Source of the DNA: a virus
DNA length: 64,000 nucleotides
Direction: 5' to 3' (one strand)
IMG/VR virus record: IMGVR_UViG_3300045972_000112
Coordinates: 1-64,000 of that record
The notes under the pieces were generated by a model. The model had not been told where the DNA came from and searched no databases. It was given only the letters and a program-made list of their open reading frames with translations. Made by a program: the position numbers and the translations under genes. Positions 7,421 to 12,643 of the stretch are shown in pieces (positions within the stretch are counted from its first letter, which is position 1; each line of letters starts with the position of its first letter).

Positions 7421-7434
7421 AAGGAGGCATCGTC

Positions 7435-7797
7435 ATGAAGCAGGAATCCCGGTACTGCGACAGGCAGATCACCAAGGGAAAGTCCAAGCAGGAGTGCATG
7501 AAGCCGGTGACAGAGCCGACGCTCTTCGCGCTTCGAAGCACCGCTTACGAGGTGGATCTGTGTGAGCAGCATCTGGCGGAGTTCGAGGTTCTGCTAGCGG
7601 ACTACATCAAGAACGCCACTCCCACTCGCGAGGTCCGTGCCACGACATTGAACGGTCGCGCGGTTATGCGCGGGAAGACAGGAACCTTCACCACCAAGGA
7701 CGTCCGTATCTGGCTACAGAAGAACGGCTACGACGTCTCTGAGACCGGTCGAATCTCGAACGAACTGATCGAGGAGTACCGGAACAAGACCCGCTAA
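7435..7797 (+). CDS. Lsr2-family DNA-binding protein
   Basis: 120 aa. The last 35 residues (KDVRIWLQKNGYDVSETG, then RISNELIEEY) match the C-terminal domain of Lsr2 and its phage relatives, in which a two-helix unit binds the minor groove of AT-rich DNA. The N-terminus has Cys at residues 8, 21 and 43 with His, possibly a zinc site replacing the usual Lsr2 dimerisation strand. Strong Shine-Dalgarno (AAGGAGG), own promoter-like site and inverted repeat. Lsr2 is an actinobacterial xenogeneic silencer; a phage copy may counter host silencing or control phage genes. Confidence 0.75.
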   Translation: MKQESRYCDRQITKGKSKQECMKPVTEPTLFALRSTAYEVDLCEQHLAEFEVLLADYIKNATPTREVRATTLNGRAVMRGKTGTFTTKDVRIWLQKNGYDVSETGRISNELIEEYRNKTR

Positions 7798-7952
7798 CAG
7801 CAACCGGCGCAAGCGGAGCAGAGTGTTGCTGACTGCTTCACCACGAAGTGAATCATCCCGGTCTCGTCCATCATGGTTTCGAGGCCGGGATGTGTCATGA
7901 GTGCCCACCAGATGAGGTCCTGCGGGTCGGCACCGTCCGGTAGCGCGAACAT
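7794..7952 (-). CDS. Small Cys-rich protein, convergent with Lsr2-like gene
   Basis: 52 aa from ATG at 7952, with GGGGAGAT placed as a Shine-Dalgarno. It begins MFALPDGADPQDLIWW and ends in a cysteine cluster (CSACAGCC). Its stop codon overlaps the stop of the Lsr2-like gene on the other strand, so the two genes converge with no spacer. Function unknown. Confidence 0.5.
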   Translation of the reverse strand: MFALPDGADPQDLIWWALMTHPGLETMMDETGMIHFVVKQSATLCSACAGCC

Positions 7953-8225
7953 TGTCTATCTCCCCGTTTCTTTGATCGATCTTGTCTGTTTCTTCGACGA
8001 GGGGAACGTATCACCTACCACGGACACACGAAATCGGCTACCTAACGAAGTCGTGTGACGTGTAGCCTCTAGACATGACCTACGGAATGTTGTACAAGCA
8101 CGAGGCCGGTAGCACCCGCCTCGGCTTCGTCGCGCCCGTATGGTCGAACCAGCCGATCCGCTAGGGCCGTCCTCAAACGAGTTGACGTAAGTCCCGGTGT
8201 TCACAGCAAGTTGGTAGACAATCCT
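7953..8225. other. Control gap before the tRNA array
   Basis: No convincing gene. A 29-codon forward ORF (ATG 8075 to TAG 8164) exists but lacks a Shine-Dalgarno. TTGACG at 8182 is -35-like without a clear -10. The stretch holds the leader of the minus-strand gene and the start of the tRNA transcript. Confidence 0.4.
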
Positions 8226-8297
8226 GCGCCCTTGGTGTAACGGCAGCACAGTGGCTTCCAAACCCACTAGGTCCGAGTTCAAATCTTGGGGGGCGTG
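8226..8297 (+). tRNA. tRNA-Trp (CCA)
   Basis: Acceptor GCGCCCT/GGGGCGT (two G-T pairs). Anticodon stem GTGGC/CCCAC with a C-C mismatch next to loop TTCCAAA, T arm CCGAG/CTTGG. Discriminator G, next base C, no encoded CCA. Confidence 0.7.
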
Positions 8298-8322
8298 CTG
8301 AGGAACTGGTTCAGACAGTCGC

Positions 8323-8351
8323 TTGACAGAAGCGATTCGACTCGGCTAAGT
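8323..8351 (+). promoter_or_regulatory. Promoter of the main tRNA array
   Basis: TTGACA at 8323 is followed, 16-17 bases on, by GCTAAGT. The spacer begins with GAAGCGATT, the recurrent element. It lies upstream of 23 of the 24 tRNAs. Confidence 0.6.
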
Positions 8352-8359
8352 TCCTCTTC

Positions 8360-8434
8360 GTGGCCAGGAAGAGCGGCCACAACTTGATCCTTGAGAACTG
8401 AACAGGGTGTGAGACCTCGGGAGGAGATCCCGAG
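8360..8434. other. Two leader hairpins before tRNA-Pro
   Basis: GTGGCC/GGCCAC (8360-8380) and CTCGGGA/TCCCGAG (8416-8434), both perfect stems. No gene here. They may shape or process the array transcript. Confidence 0.5.
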
Positions 8435-8437
8435 TAT

Positions 8438-8512
8438 CTAGGTGTGGGGCAGTAGGTCAGCCCGCCTGGTTTGGATCCAGGAGTACCGCAGGTTCGAATC
8501 CTGCCACCTAGA
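8438..8512 (+). tRNA. tRNA-Pro (TGG)
   Basis: Perfect acceptor CTAGGTG/CACCTAG, D stem GGGC/GCCC, anticodon stem CCTGG/CCAGG around TTTGGAT, T arm GCAGG/CCTGC. Discriminator A, then C. Confidence 0.9.
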
Positions 8513-8520
8513 CGAGAGGC

Positions 8521-8552
8521 GCGGAGAGGGTTCGAATCCCTCCGTGGGCCCC
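8521..8552 (+). pseudogene. Orphan tRNA 3' part (T arm and acceptor strand)
   Basis: GAGGG/CCCTC around TTCGAAT followed by CGTGGGC reads as the 3' end of a tRNA, but no D or anticodon arm precedes it. The matching type of 5' part lies just downstream (8578-8613). Confidence 0.5.
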
Positions 8553-8577
8553 GTTAGCCTTCGGGTGTAAGCGGGAC

Positions 8578-8613
8578 AACCTGCGTGGTGTAACGGCAGC
8601 ACACGTCTCGCTA
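8578..8613 (+). pseudogene. Orphan tRNA 5' part (acceptor strand and D arm)
   Basis: CCTGCG then TG, a D arm GTG/CAC around TAACGGCAG, and the start of an anticodon stem (ACGTCTC), cut off by tRNA-Ile. CCTGCG can pair with CGTGGG of the orphan 3' part upstream with two wobbles. Decayed gene or permuted tRNA. Confidence 0.4.
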
Positions 8614-8616
8614 TAT

Positions 8617-8690
8617 CGATCCCGTCCCGGCTTGGTGAAGGGTCCCGTCTGATACGCGGGTATTGCGAGGTTCAAATCCTCGGGGATCGA
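8617..8690 (+). tRNA. tRNA-Ile (GAT)
   Basis: Acceptor CGATCCC/GGGATCG, D stem CCC/GGG, anticodon stem CCCGT/GCGGG around CTGATAC, T arm CGAGG/CCTCG. Discriminator A, then C. Confidence 0.9.
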
Positions 8691-8752
8691 CAGCCTGGCC
8701 ACTCCCTCTTTCCGCGATCCTCTATAGGCGTGGGGGAGCACGTAGGCTCAAA

Positions 8753-8788
8753 GACGTGGGGTCATCAGTGGCCATAGGGCCCCACGTC
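8753..8788. other. Spacer hairpin
   Basis: GACGTGGGG/CCCCACGTC, 9 perfect pairs, 18-base loop, between tRNA-Ile and tRNA-Gly. Confidence 0.6.
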
Positions 8789-8907
8789 AACATCACGGAA
8801 CCATGTCCAGTAAGGCTGATGGCCTAAGCCGCCCGCTCGCGCGGGTGATCGCTGGTCTCGGAGGGTGGCTTGATCACCACTACAGCGTCGGATCCTGATC
8901 AGGTCCG

Positions 8908-8959
8908 GCCACAACTCGGAGATCCGCGTGTTCGTCGGTTCGAATCCGGCACTGTGGCT
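8908..8959 (+). pseudogene. Shortened tRNA-like sequence
   Basis: GCCACA and TGTGGC close a 52-base unit with a good T arm (GTCGG/CCGGC) but no D arm and no readable anticodon arm. Probably a deleted tRNA. A palindrome CCTGATCAGG lies just upstream. Confidence 0.4.
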
Positions 8960-9053
8960 GCTCCGACTGACCGAAGAACGAGGCGACAGAGCGCGCCTAC
9001 CCCGCTAGGTCGGGGGTCGACGGGAGGCTCGTGGTTCCGCAATGCAAGTCAAT

Positions 9054-9127
9054 GGGGTTGTTGCCAAGTGGCCTAAGGCATCTGTCTTCCAAACAGATAA
9101 TCGCGGGTTCGAATCCCGCCTGCCCCT
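9054..9127 (+). tRNA. tRNA-Gly (TCC)
   Basis: Acceptor GGGGTTG/CTGCCCC with one T-T mismatch, D stem GCC/GGC, anticodon stem TCTGT/ACAGA around CTTCCAA, T arm GCGGG/CCCGC. Discriminator T, then C. Confidence 0.85.
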
Positions 9128-9131
9128 CTCT

Positions 9132-9204
9132 GCCGTTGGAACTCTTTAGGAAGAGTGCCTGCCTTGTAAGCAGGATGCAGCAGGTTCGAATCCTGTCAGC
9201 GGCT
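9132..9204 (+). tRNA. tRNA-Thr (TGT)
   Basis: Acceptor GCCGTTG/CAGCGGC, D stem ACTC/GAGT, anticodon stem CCTGC/GCAGG around CTTGTAA, T arm GCAGG/CCTGT. Only 4 bases separate it from tRNA-Gly. Confidence 0.9.
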
Positions 9205-9261
9205 CTGGGTGAAGCGAGTCCTAGCCTGTTGCGACGGGCCGCATATCTCGTGGATCCCTAT

Positions 9262-9335
9262 TGCTCTCTAGGGGAATTGGCAGACCCACCCGGCTCTGAA
9301 CCGGGAGTGTCCAGGTTCGAGACCTGGGAGAGCAG
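9262..9335 (+). tRNA. tRNA-Gln (CTG)
   Basis: Perfect acceptor TGCTCTC/GAGAGCA, D stem GGG/CCC, anticodon stem CCCGG/CCGGG around CTCTGAA, T arm CCAGG/CCTGG. Discriminator G, then C. Confidence 0.9.
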
Positions 9336-9336
9336 C

Positions 9337-9483
9337 GTGAAGGTGCTGCACACCTTCATCCCGGCCCGAGCGGGACAAATCAACGGGAGTGCGCGGGTGC
9401 ATCTTAGGGACTCGGATAACGGTAGCGCTGTCCTGGAATACAGCGTCGGCTGGGCGAGGGTGTGCAGACCGTCTCGCCCAGCC
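9337..9483. other. Two spacer hairpins
   Basis: GTGAAGGTG/CACCTTCAT (9337-9359) and GGCTGGGCGAG/CTCGCCCAGCC (9448-9483, 11 perfect pairs, 14-base loop) lie between tRNA-Gln and tRNA-Glu. No gene seen. Confidence 0.6.
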
Positions 9484-9488
9484 ACCAC

Positions 9489-9560
9489 GTCCCCATGGGC
9501 TATGGGATAGGCCTTCTCCCTTTCACGGAGACAGAGTGGGTTCGAGTCCCACTGGGGGTA
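9489..9560 (+). tRNA. tRNA-Glu (TTC)
   Basis: Acceptor GTCCCCA/TGGGGGT with two wobble pairs, D stem GGC/GCC, anticodon stem TCTCC/GGAGA around CTTTCAC, T arm GTGGG/CCCAC. Discriminator A, then C. Confidence 0.85.
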
Positions 9561-9678
9561 CTAGATCGGAGCGCCTGATCCGCCCACTCTTTCGGTCGCG
9601 GATGAACGGGATTCCTCGGAAAGCGTCGGGTTCGAGCATGACCGGCGAGGCGGAAAGGATCCCTGGCCCGATCTTTAA

Positions 9679-9751
9679 GGGGTAGTAGCACAACTGGCAG
9701 TGCATCTGCTTTGCAAGCAGACGGTTCGGGGTTCGAGTCCCCGCTATTCCA
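9679..9751 (+). tRNA. tRNA-Ala (TGC)
   Basis: Acceptor GGGGTAG/CTATTCC, D stem GCAC/GTGC, anticodon stem TCTGC/GCAGA around TTTGCAA, T arm CGGGG/CCCCG. Followed by CGCAAG, a trailer shared with three other tRNAs here. Confidence 0.9.
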
Positions 9752-9801
9752 CGCAAGTAGTTCGGCACCTATACCCACCACGCGCACGAGGAGGTTCGAC
9801 A

Positions 9802-10182
9802 GTGGCCTTGCAGCACAAGCATCTACTGGTCCAGGGCAGGATCAACCAGCCCCTTACCGACGAGCGTGAGGCCGAGCGTTGGCTTCACTGGCTCGTTCAG
9901 CAGATCGATATGAAGGTCGTACTCTCGCCTCGCGCGTTCTACGTGCAGGCGGTCGGGAATCGCGGGATCACGGCGAGCGTCAATATCGAGACGTCGCATA
10001 TCGCGTTTCATATCTGGGACGAGCAGGAGCCGCCGCTCATCCAGTTCGATCTCTACACCTGCGGCCCGCTCGACCACGAGCAGGTCATAGGACTGCTCAA
10101 CCGCAAGTTGGACTTCGAGTCGATGCAGTACCTGGTGCTGGATCGCGAAGATGGATTCCAGGTCACGCACGTCAAGACCTGA
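9802..10182 (+). CDS. S-adenosylmethionine decarboxylase-like (SpeD family) protein
   Basis: 126 aa, the length of the short bacterial SpeD/SpeH class. KHLL near the start, then S65-H66 in ETSHIAFH, H70, and C87 in LYTCG match the pyruvoyl-forming serine and the catalytic His and Cys of the family at the usual spacing. The residue before the serine is Thr, where family members usually have Glu. SpeD enzymes self-cleave at that Ser and decarboxylate SAM for spermidine synthesis; some relatives act on arginine or ornithine instead. GTG start after GAGGAGG. It lies between tRNA-Ala and tRNA-Glu in the same direction. Family call is firm, substrate unknown. Confidence 0.8.
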   Translation: MALQHKHLLVQGRINQPLTDEREAERWLHWLVQQIDMKVVLSPRAFYVQAVGNRGITASVNIETSHIAFHIWDEQEPPLIQFDLYTCGPLDHEQVIGLLNRKLDFESMQYLVLDREDGFQVTHVKT

Positions 10183-10190
10183 GATCCTCC

Positions 10191-10265
10191 GTCCCCATGG
10201 AGGAATTGGGTAGACTCACCGCCCTCTCAAGGCGGGTCTTGCGGGTTCAAATCCCGCTGGGGATG
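10191..10265 (+). tRNA. tRNA-Glu (CTC)
   Basis: Acceptor GTCCCCA/TGGGGAT, D stem GAG/CTC, anticodon stem CCGCC/GGCGG around CTCTCAA, T arm GCGGG/CCCGC. Second glutamate tRNA, starting 8 bases after the SpeD-like gene. Discriminator G, then C. Confidence 0.9.
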
Positions 10266-10269
10266 CTCT

Positions 10270-10343
10270 GGTTTCATGGCGCAGTCAGGTAGCGCAGCCG
10301 GTTGTCAGCCGGAAGGTCGCGGGTTCAAGTCCCGCTGGAACCG
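10270..10343 (+). tRNA. tRNA-Asp (GTC)
   Basis: Acceptor GGTTTCA/TGGAACC, D stem GCGC/GCGC, anticodon stem GCCGG/CCGGA (one mismatch at the base) around TTGTCAG, T arm GCGGG/CCCGC. Discriminator G as usual for Asp, then C. Confidence 0.9.
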
Positions 10344-10416
10344 CTCGGTGTCTGGTGGGGTCGAGCCCGCCAGTGTTGGAGTTCATATGCCAACAGGGGA
10401 GGCCCGCACCTGCAAT

Positions 10417-10490
10417 GCCCCTCTAGTCCAACTGGCAGAGGCGTCCGGCTTAGATCCGGAATGTTGGGGGTTCGAATCCCTCGGGGGGCA
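10417..10490 (+). tRNA. tRNA-Leu (TAG), short variable loop
   Basis: Acceptor GCCCCTC/GGGGGGC, D stem GTC/GGC, anticodon stem TCCGG/CCGGA around CTTAGAT, T arm GGGGG/CCCTC. The variable loop is only about 5 bases, whereas bacterial leucine tRNAs normally carry a long arm. Discriminator A, then C. Confidence 0.85.
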
Positions 10491-10597
10491 CGGGAGTTTC
10501 TTGCTTCTCCTGCGGCGCGTCCGCGTCAAGAGCAAGTGGTGGGCCGTGTGGGAGACCGCACCCCCTGTGTTGGCACACTAGGCAGTGTCAGCGCGAC

Positions 10598-10646
10598 ACG
10601 GTGGGATCCGTGGCATCACAAAGAGAAACGAAGCGGATCCCACCGT
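10598..10646. other. Spacer hairpin, 13 perfect pairs
   Basis: ACGGTGGGATCCG (10598-10610) pairs perfectly with CGGATCCCACCGT (10634-10646), 23-base loop, ending 3 bases before tRNA-Leu(CAA). No T run follows, so a simple terminator is unlikely. Confidence 0.7.
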
Positions 10647-10648
10647 TT

Positions 10649-10722
10649 GCCCGTCTAGTCCAATTGGCAGAGACGTCGGCTTCAAACCCCGAAGGTTCTC
10701 GGTTCGAATCCGAGGATGGGCA
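10649..10722 (+). tRNA. tRNA-Leu (CAA), short variable loop
   Basis: Acceptor GCCCGTC/GATGGGC, D stem GTC/GAC, anticodon stem TCGGC/CCCGA (C-C mismatch next to the loop) around TTCAAAC, T arm CTCGG/CCGAG. Also lacks a long variable arm. Discriminator A, then C. Confidence 0.8.
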
Positions 10723-10724
10723 CT

Positions 10725-10796
10725 GTGACAGTAGTTCAGCGGTAGAACGCCCGACTGTGACTCGGGTCGTCGCGGGTTCAAATCCCGCCTGTCACC
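10725..10796 (+). tRNA. tRNA-His (GTG)
   Basis: Perfect acceptor GTGACAG/CTGTCAC, D stem GTTC/GAAC, anticodon stem CCCGA/TCGGG around CTGTGAC, T arm GCGGG/CCCGC. Discriminator C as in bacterial His tRNA. The base before position 1 is T, so the usual encoded G-1 is absent. Confidence 0.9.
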
Positions 10797-10799
10797 CCA

Positions 10800-10870
10800 G
10801 GTCCTGTGGCTGAAAGGCTAGGCAGCGGGTTGCAACCCCGTCGATGTCGGTTCGATTCCGGCCAGGTCCT
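10800..10870 (+). tRNA. tRNA-Cys (GCA)
   Basis: Acceptor GGTCCTG/CAGGTCC with one T-T mismatch, D stem GCT/GGC, anticodon stem GCGGG/CCCGT around TTGCAAC, T arm GTCGG/CCGGC. Discriminator T, then C. Confidence 0.85.
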
Positions 10871-10872
10871 CC

Positions 10873-10945
10873 CTCGGTGTAGTTCAATGGATGAACGAAG
10901 CGCTACGAACGCTTGCGTATGGGGGTTCGAGTCCCTTCACCGAGA
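10873..10945 (+). tRNA. tRNA-Arg (ACG)
   Basis: Perfect acceptor CTCGGTG/CACCGAG, D stem GTTC/GAAC, anticodon stem AAGCG/CGCTT around CTACGAA, T arm GGGGG/CCCTT. A34 would need deamination to inosine by the host TadA to read all CGN partners. Confidence 0.9.
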
Positions 10946-11002
10946 CTGGGTACGTCCTCACCTCCCGGCGCTTCTGGGCCTGAACCCCAGCGAGTACCCA
11001 GT
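10945..11002. other. Spacer hairpin
   Basis: ACTGGGTAC/GTACCCAGT, 9 perfect pairs. The left arm begins on the discriminator base of tRNA-Arg, so folding and tRNA 3' processing could compete. Confidence 0.55.
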
Positions 11003-11020
11003 ACGGGTTAACGAGGACAT

Positions 11021-11092
11021 GGGTTCCTGGCGTAAGCGGAAACGCACTGGTTTGAAGAACCAGGGTTGGAGGTTCGAGTCCTTCGGTTCCCA
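11021..11092 (+). tRNA. tRNA-Phe (GAA)
   Basis: D stem GCGT/ACGC, anticodon stem CTGGT/ACCAG around TTGAAGA, T arm GGAGG/CCTTC. The acceptor GGGTTCC/GGTTCCC has two adjacent T-T mismatches in its middle, which is unusual. Followed by CGCAAGA. Confidence 0.8.
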
Positions 11093-11102
11093 CGCAAGAT
11101 AG

Positions 11103-11175
11103 CGACGTGTGGCGCAATTGGCAGCGCAGATGGCCTACACCCATCCGGCTGGGGGTTCGAGTCCCTCCGCGTCGA
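11103..11175 (+). tRNA. tRNA-Val (TAC)
   Basis: Acceptor CGACGTG/CGCGTCG, D stem GCGC/GCGC, anticodon stem GATGG/CCATC around CCTACAC, T arm GGGGG/CCCTC. Discriminator A, then C. Confidence 0.9.
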
Positions 11176-11210
11176 CTGCACCATCCACCCGCGCTCAGGT
11201 GAGCATGTAG

Positions 11211-11234
11211 CGCTAGGACTTCATCTGCCTAGCG
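11211..11234. other. Spacer hairpin
   Basis: CGCTAGG/CCTAGCG, 7 perfect pairs, 10-base loop, flanked by CCCGCGC and GCGCGGG that could extend the structure. It sits before the 11328 gene. Confidence 0.5.
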
Positions 11235-11327
11235 GTGCGCGGGATGCACGGGCCCTGGCTGCGGGTGGCTAAGCCGGGGCCACACTTCCCAGTAAACTAG
11301 AGGCTGGACAAGCCCGGGAGATCAACG

Positions 11328-11663
11328 ATGGCTCATAGCAACGCCCTCTACCAGCGCGACGTTCGACTCAAGTCGGTGGAGCGGGTGACTGTAGCCATCG
11401 CTGCGGTGGCGCTAGCGGCCACCTGCGCCCTAGTGGCTGGGATCGAGGCAAGCGCTCACCGAACGGTAGCCGCCCCGGTTCCTGGCCCGACCGTGTACGT
11501 CACAGAGACGGTAACGGTGACCCAAACTCCAGTGCCTACCCCAAGCCCGCGTCATGCGATCAAGGCAGTAGCCGCGCCGAAGCCGTCACCAACACCGCAC
11601 AAGGTGCTGTACACCCCAAAGACGACCCCCAAGAAGCCGGTAGCGGCTAGCGGGGGCAGTTAA
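11328..11663 (+). CDS. Membrane-anchored Pro/Thr-rich protein
   Basis: 111 aa. A basic N-terminus (about 20 residues), one hydrophobic segment (about residues 21-43), then a long Thr/Pro/Lys-rich tail (PTVYVTETVTVTQTPVPTPS) that is likely extracytoplasmic and extended. Shine-Dalgarno GGGAGA. It is embedded in the tRNA array and its stop codon abuts tRNA-Asn. Such tails span or bind the cell wall; a superinfection or lysis-timing role is possible but unproven. Confidence 0.65.
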   Translation: MAHSNALYQRDVRLKSVERVTVAIAAVALAATCALVAGIEASAHRTVAAPVPGPTVYVTETVTVTQTPVPTPSPRHAIKAVAAPKPSPTPHKVLYTPKTTPKKPVAASGGS

Positions 11664-11747
11664 TCCTCTGTCGCCTAACGGTATGGCACCTGGCTGTTAA
11701 CCAGGCGTGGCGCAAGCCATGTACAGGTTCGAATCCTGTCGGAGGAG
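11664..11747 (+). tRNA. tRNA-Asn (GTT) with long variable arm
   Basis: Acceptor TCCTCTG/CGGAGGA, D stem GCC/GGC, anticodon stem CCTGG/CCAGG around CTGTTAA, T arm ACAGG/CCTGT. The 17-base variable region forms a TGGC-GCAA-GCCA hairpin, a class II arm normally restricted to Leu, Ser and Tyr. Discriminator G fits both Asn and Ser. The anticodon says Asn, the arm looks like Ser. Confidence 0.8.
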
Positions 11748-11759
11748 CGCAAGAACTAC

Positions 11760-11840
11760 GTGTCGGAGGCCCCAAGGTGGGGCTGGTGGCTGTAACCCAC
11801 CCGCTTTCGAGCATGCTTGGTTCGATTCCAAGTCGGCACA
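11760..11840 (+). tRNA. tRNA-Tyr (GTA)
   Basis: Acceptor GTGTCGG/TCGGCAC, D stem GCCC/GGGC, anticodon stem GGTGG/CCACC around CTGTAAC, class II variable arm GCT-TTCG-AGC as expected for bacterial Tyr, T arm CTTGG/CCAAG. Discriminator A, then C. Confidence 0.9.
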
Positions 11841-11996
11841 CAACCTCTCAAACTGCCCGGTGATTCTGAGTCCGTGTTGGGGAATCGGGGCAAGTGGGAA
11901 GGCCAGGGTAGACCCGGCGTCCTTATCTCTCGGGTGAGTCTGAGAAGGGGACGCTACGGACGAAACCGGGGATCCACGGACACCTCGGTCGTCTCA

Positions 11997-12068
11997 GCCG
12001 TGATAGTTCAACGGAAGAACGCCCGCCTCCTAAGCGGGTGGCTGGTGGTTCGAATCCACCTCATGGCA
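11997..12068 (+). tRNA. tRNA-Arg (CCT)
   Basis: Acceptor GCCGTGA/TCATGGC, D stem GTTC/GAAC, anticodon stem CCCGC/GCGGG around CTCCTAA, T arm GGTGG/CCACC. It reads AGG, a rare codon in GC-rich actinobacteria. The 156-base spacer before it holds no gene. Confidence 0.9.
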
Positions 12069-12118
12069 CGGGGTCTACGGCCACACTCCGACCCCTACTA
12101 AACGGTGTGGCGCTCTAC

Positions 12119-12165
12119 CCTCCTCCTCCCGGCCACACTGGGCCCAAACTGTCGGGAGGGGGAGG
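12119..12165. other. Spacer hairpin, 13 pairs
   Basis: CCTCCTCCTCCCG (12119-12131) pairs with CGGGAGGGGGAGG (12153-12165) with one G-T, 21-base loop, just before tRNA-Lys. Confidence 0.65.
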
Positions 12166-12169
12166 TCCA

Positions 12170-12243
12170 GCCTCGCTAACTCAGTTGGTCAGAGTAGCGG
12201 ACTCTTAATCCGCGAGTCGTTGGTTCGAATCCAACGCGGGGCA
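12170..12243 (+). tRNA. tRNA-Lys (CTT)
   Basis: Acceptor GCCTCGC/GCGGGGC, D stem ACTC/GAGT, anticodon stem GCGGA/TCCGC around CTCTTAA, T arm GTTGG/CCAAC. Followed by CGCAAGA and then the tmRNA. Confidence 0.9.
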
Positions 12244-12255
12244 CGCAAGACCTAC

Positions 12256-12636
12256 GGGGTCGACAGGTTTCGACTTGTTGGAGACTCTTCTAGGAGCGAC
12301 CGGACTTGGGCAGAGTCTTGAAACGGCCCGACGCAATACTCGGCAACATCGAGAAGGTCAACTTCCTCGGTGCAGTCCGTGACGCCAACCTCGTCACTGT
12401 CTGAACCTAGGTAACGGCCAAACCAGGGACCTAACAAGGCACCCGGGGTTCGGGTAGAACGACCTAGCAACAGAACCTACCCCCCACGCGCGAGGGCAGC
12501 GCGCTGACAGTGTCCGGAAAGACGGGCAGGACTGCTGGAGAGACAGATGAAACACGGACCTCGACGTCGAGGAATGGTCGTACGTCTTAGTCGTTAGTCA
12601 ATACCAAGGACGGGGGTTCGATTCCCCCCGACTCCA
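12256..12636 (+). ncRNA. ssrA: tmRNA (trans-translation RNA)
   Basis: About 380 bases. The 5' end GGGGTCGACAGGTTTCGAC is typical of tmRNA, and GGGGTCG pairs with CGACTCC at the 3' end after a T arm (GGGGG/CCCCC around TTCGATT). The tag frame probably resumes at GCA (12333) and ends at TGA (12402-12404): 23 residues beginning AILGN and ending NLVTV. The end is unlike the usual LAA, so host protease targeting may differ. GC-rich pairable segments downstream fit the pseudoknots. It would rescue stalled ribosomes and recycle amino acids during infection. Confidence 0.85.
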
Positions 12637-12643
12637 AGAGCGC

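Noticed and set aside
8075-8164. Forward 29-codon ORF before the tRNA array
   Set aside because: No Shine-Dalgarno, no coding neighbour in phase, and too short to support alone.
9400-9450. Possible broken tRNA between Gln and Glu(TTC) (D-like arm and an 8-base anticodon-type loop)
   Set aside because: No T arm or acceptor pairing; the stretch is better explained by the spacer hairpins.
9561-9678. GGGTTCGAGC near 9630 as a T arm of a further tRNA
   Set aside because: The flanking bases do not pair as a T stem and no acceptor or anticodon arm fits.
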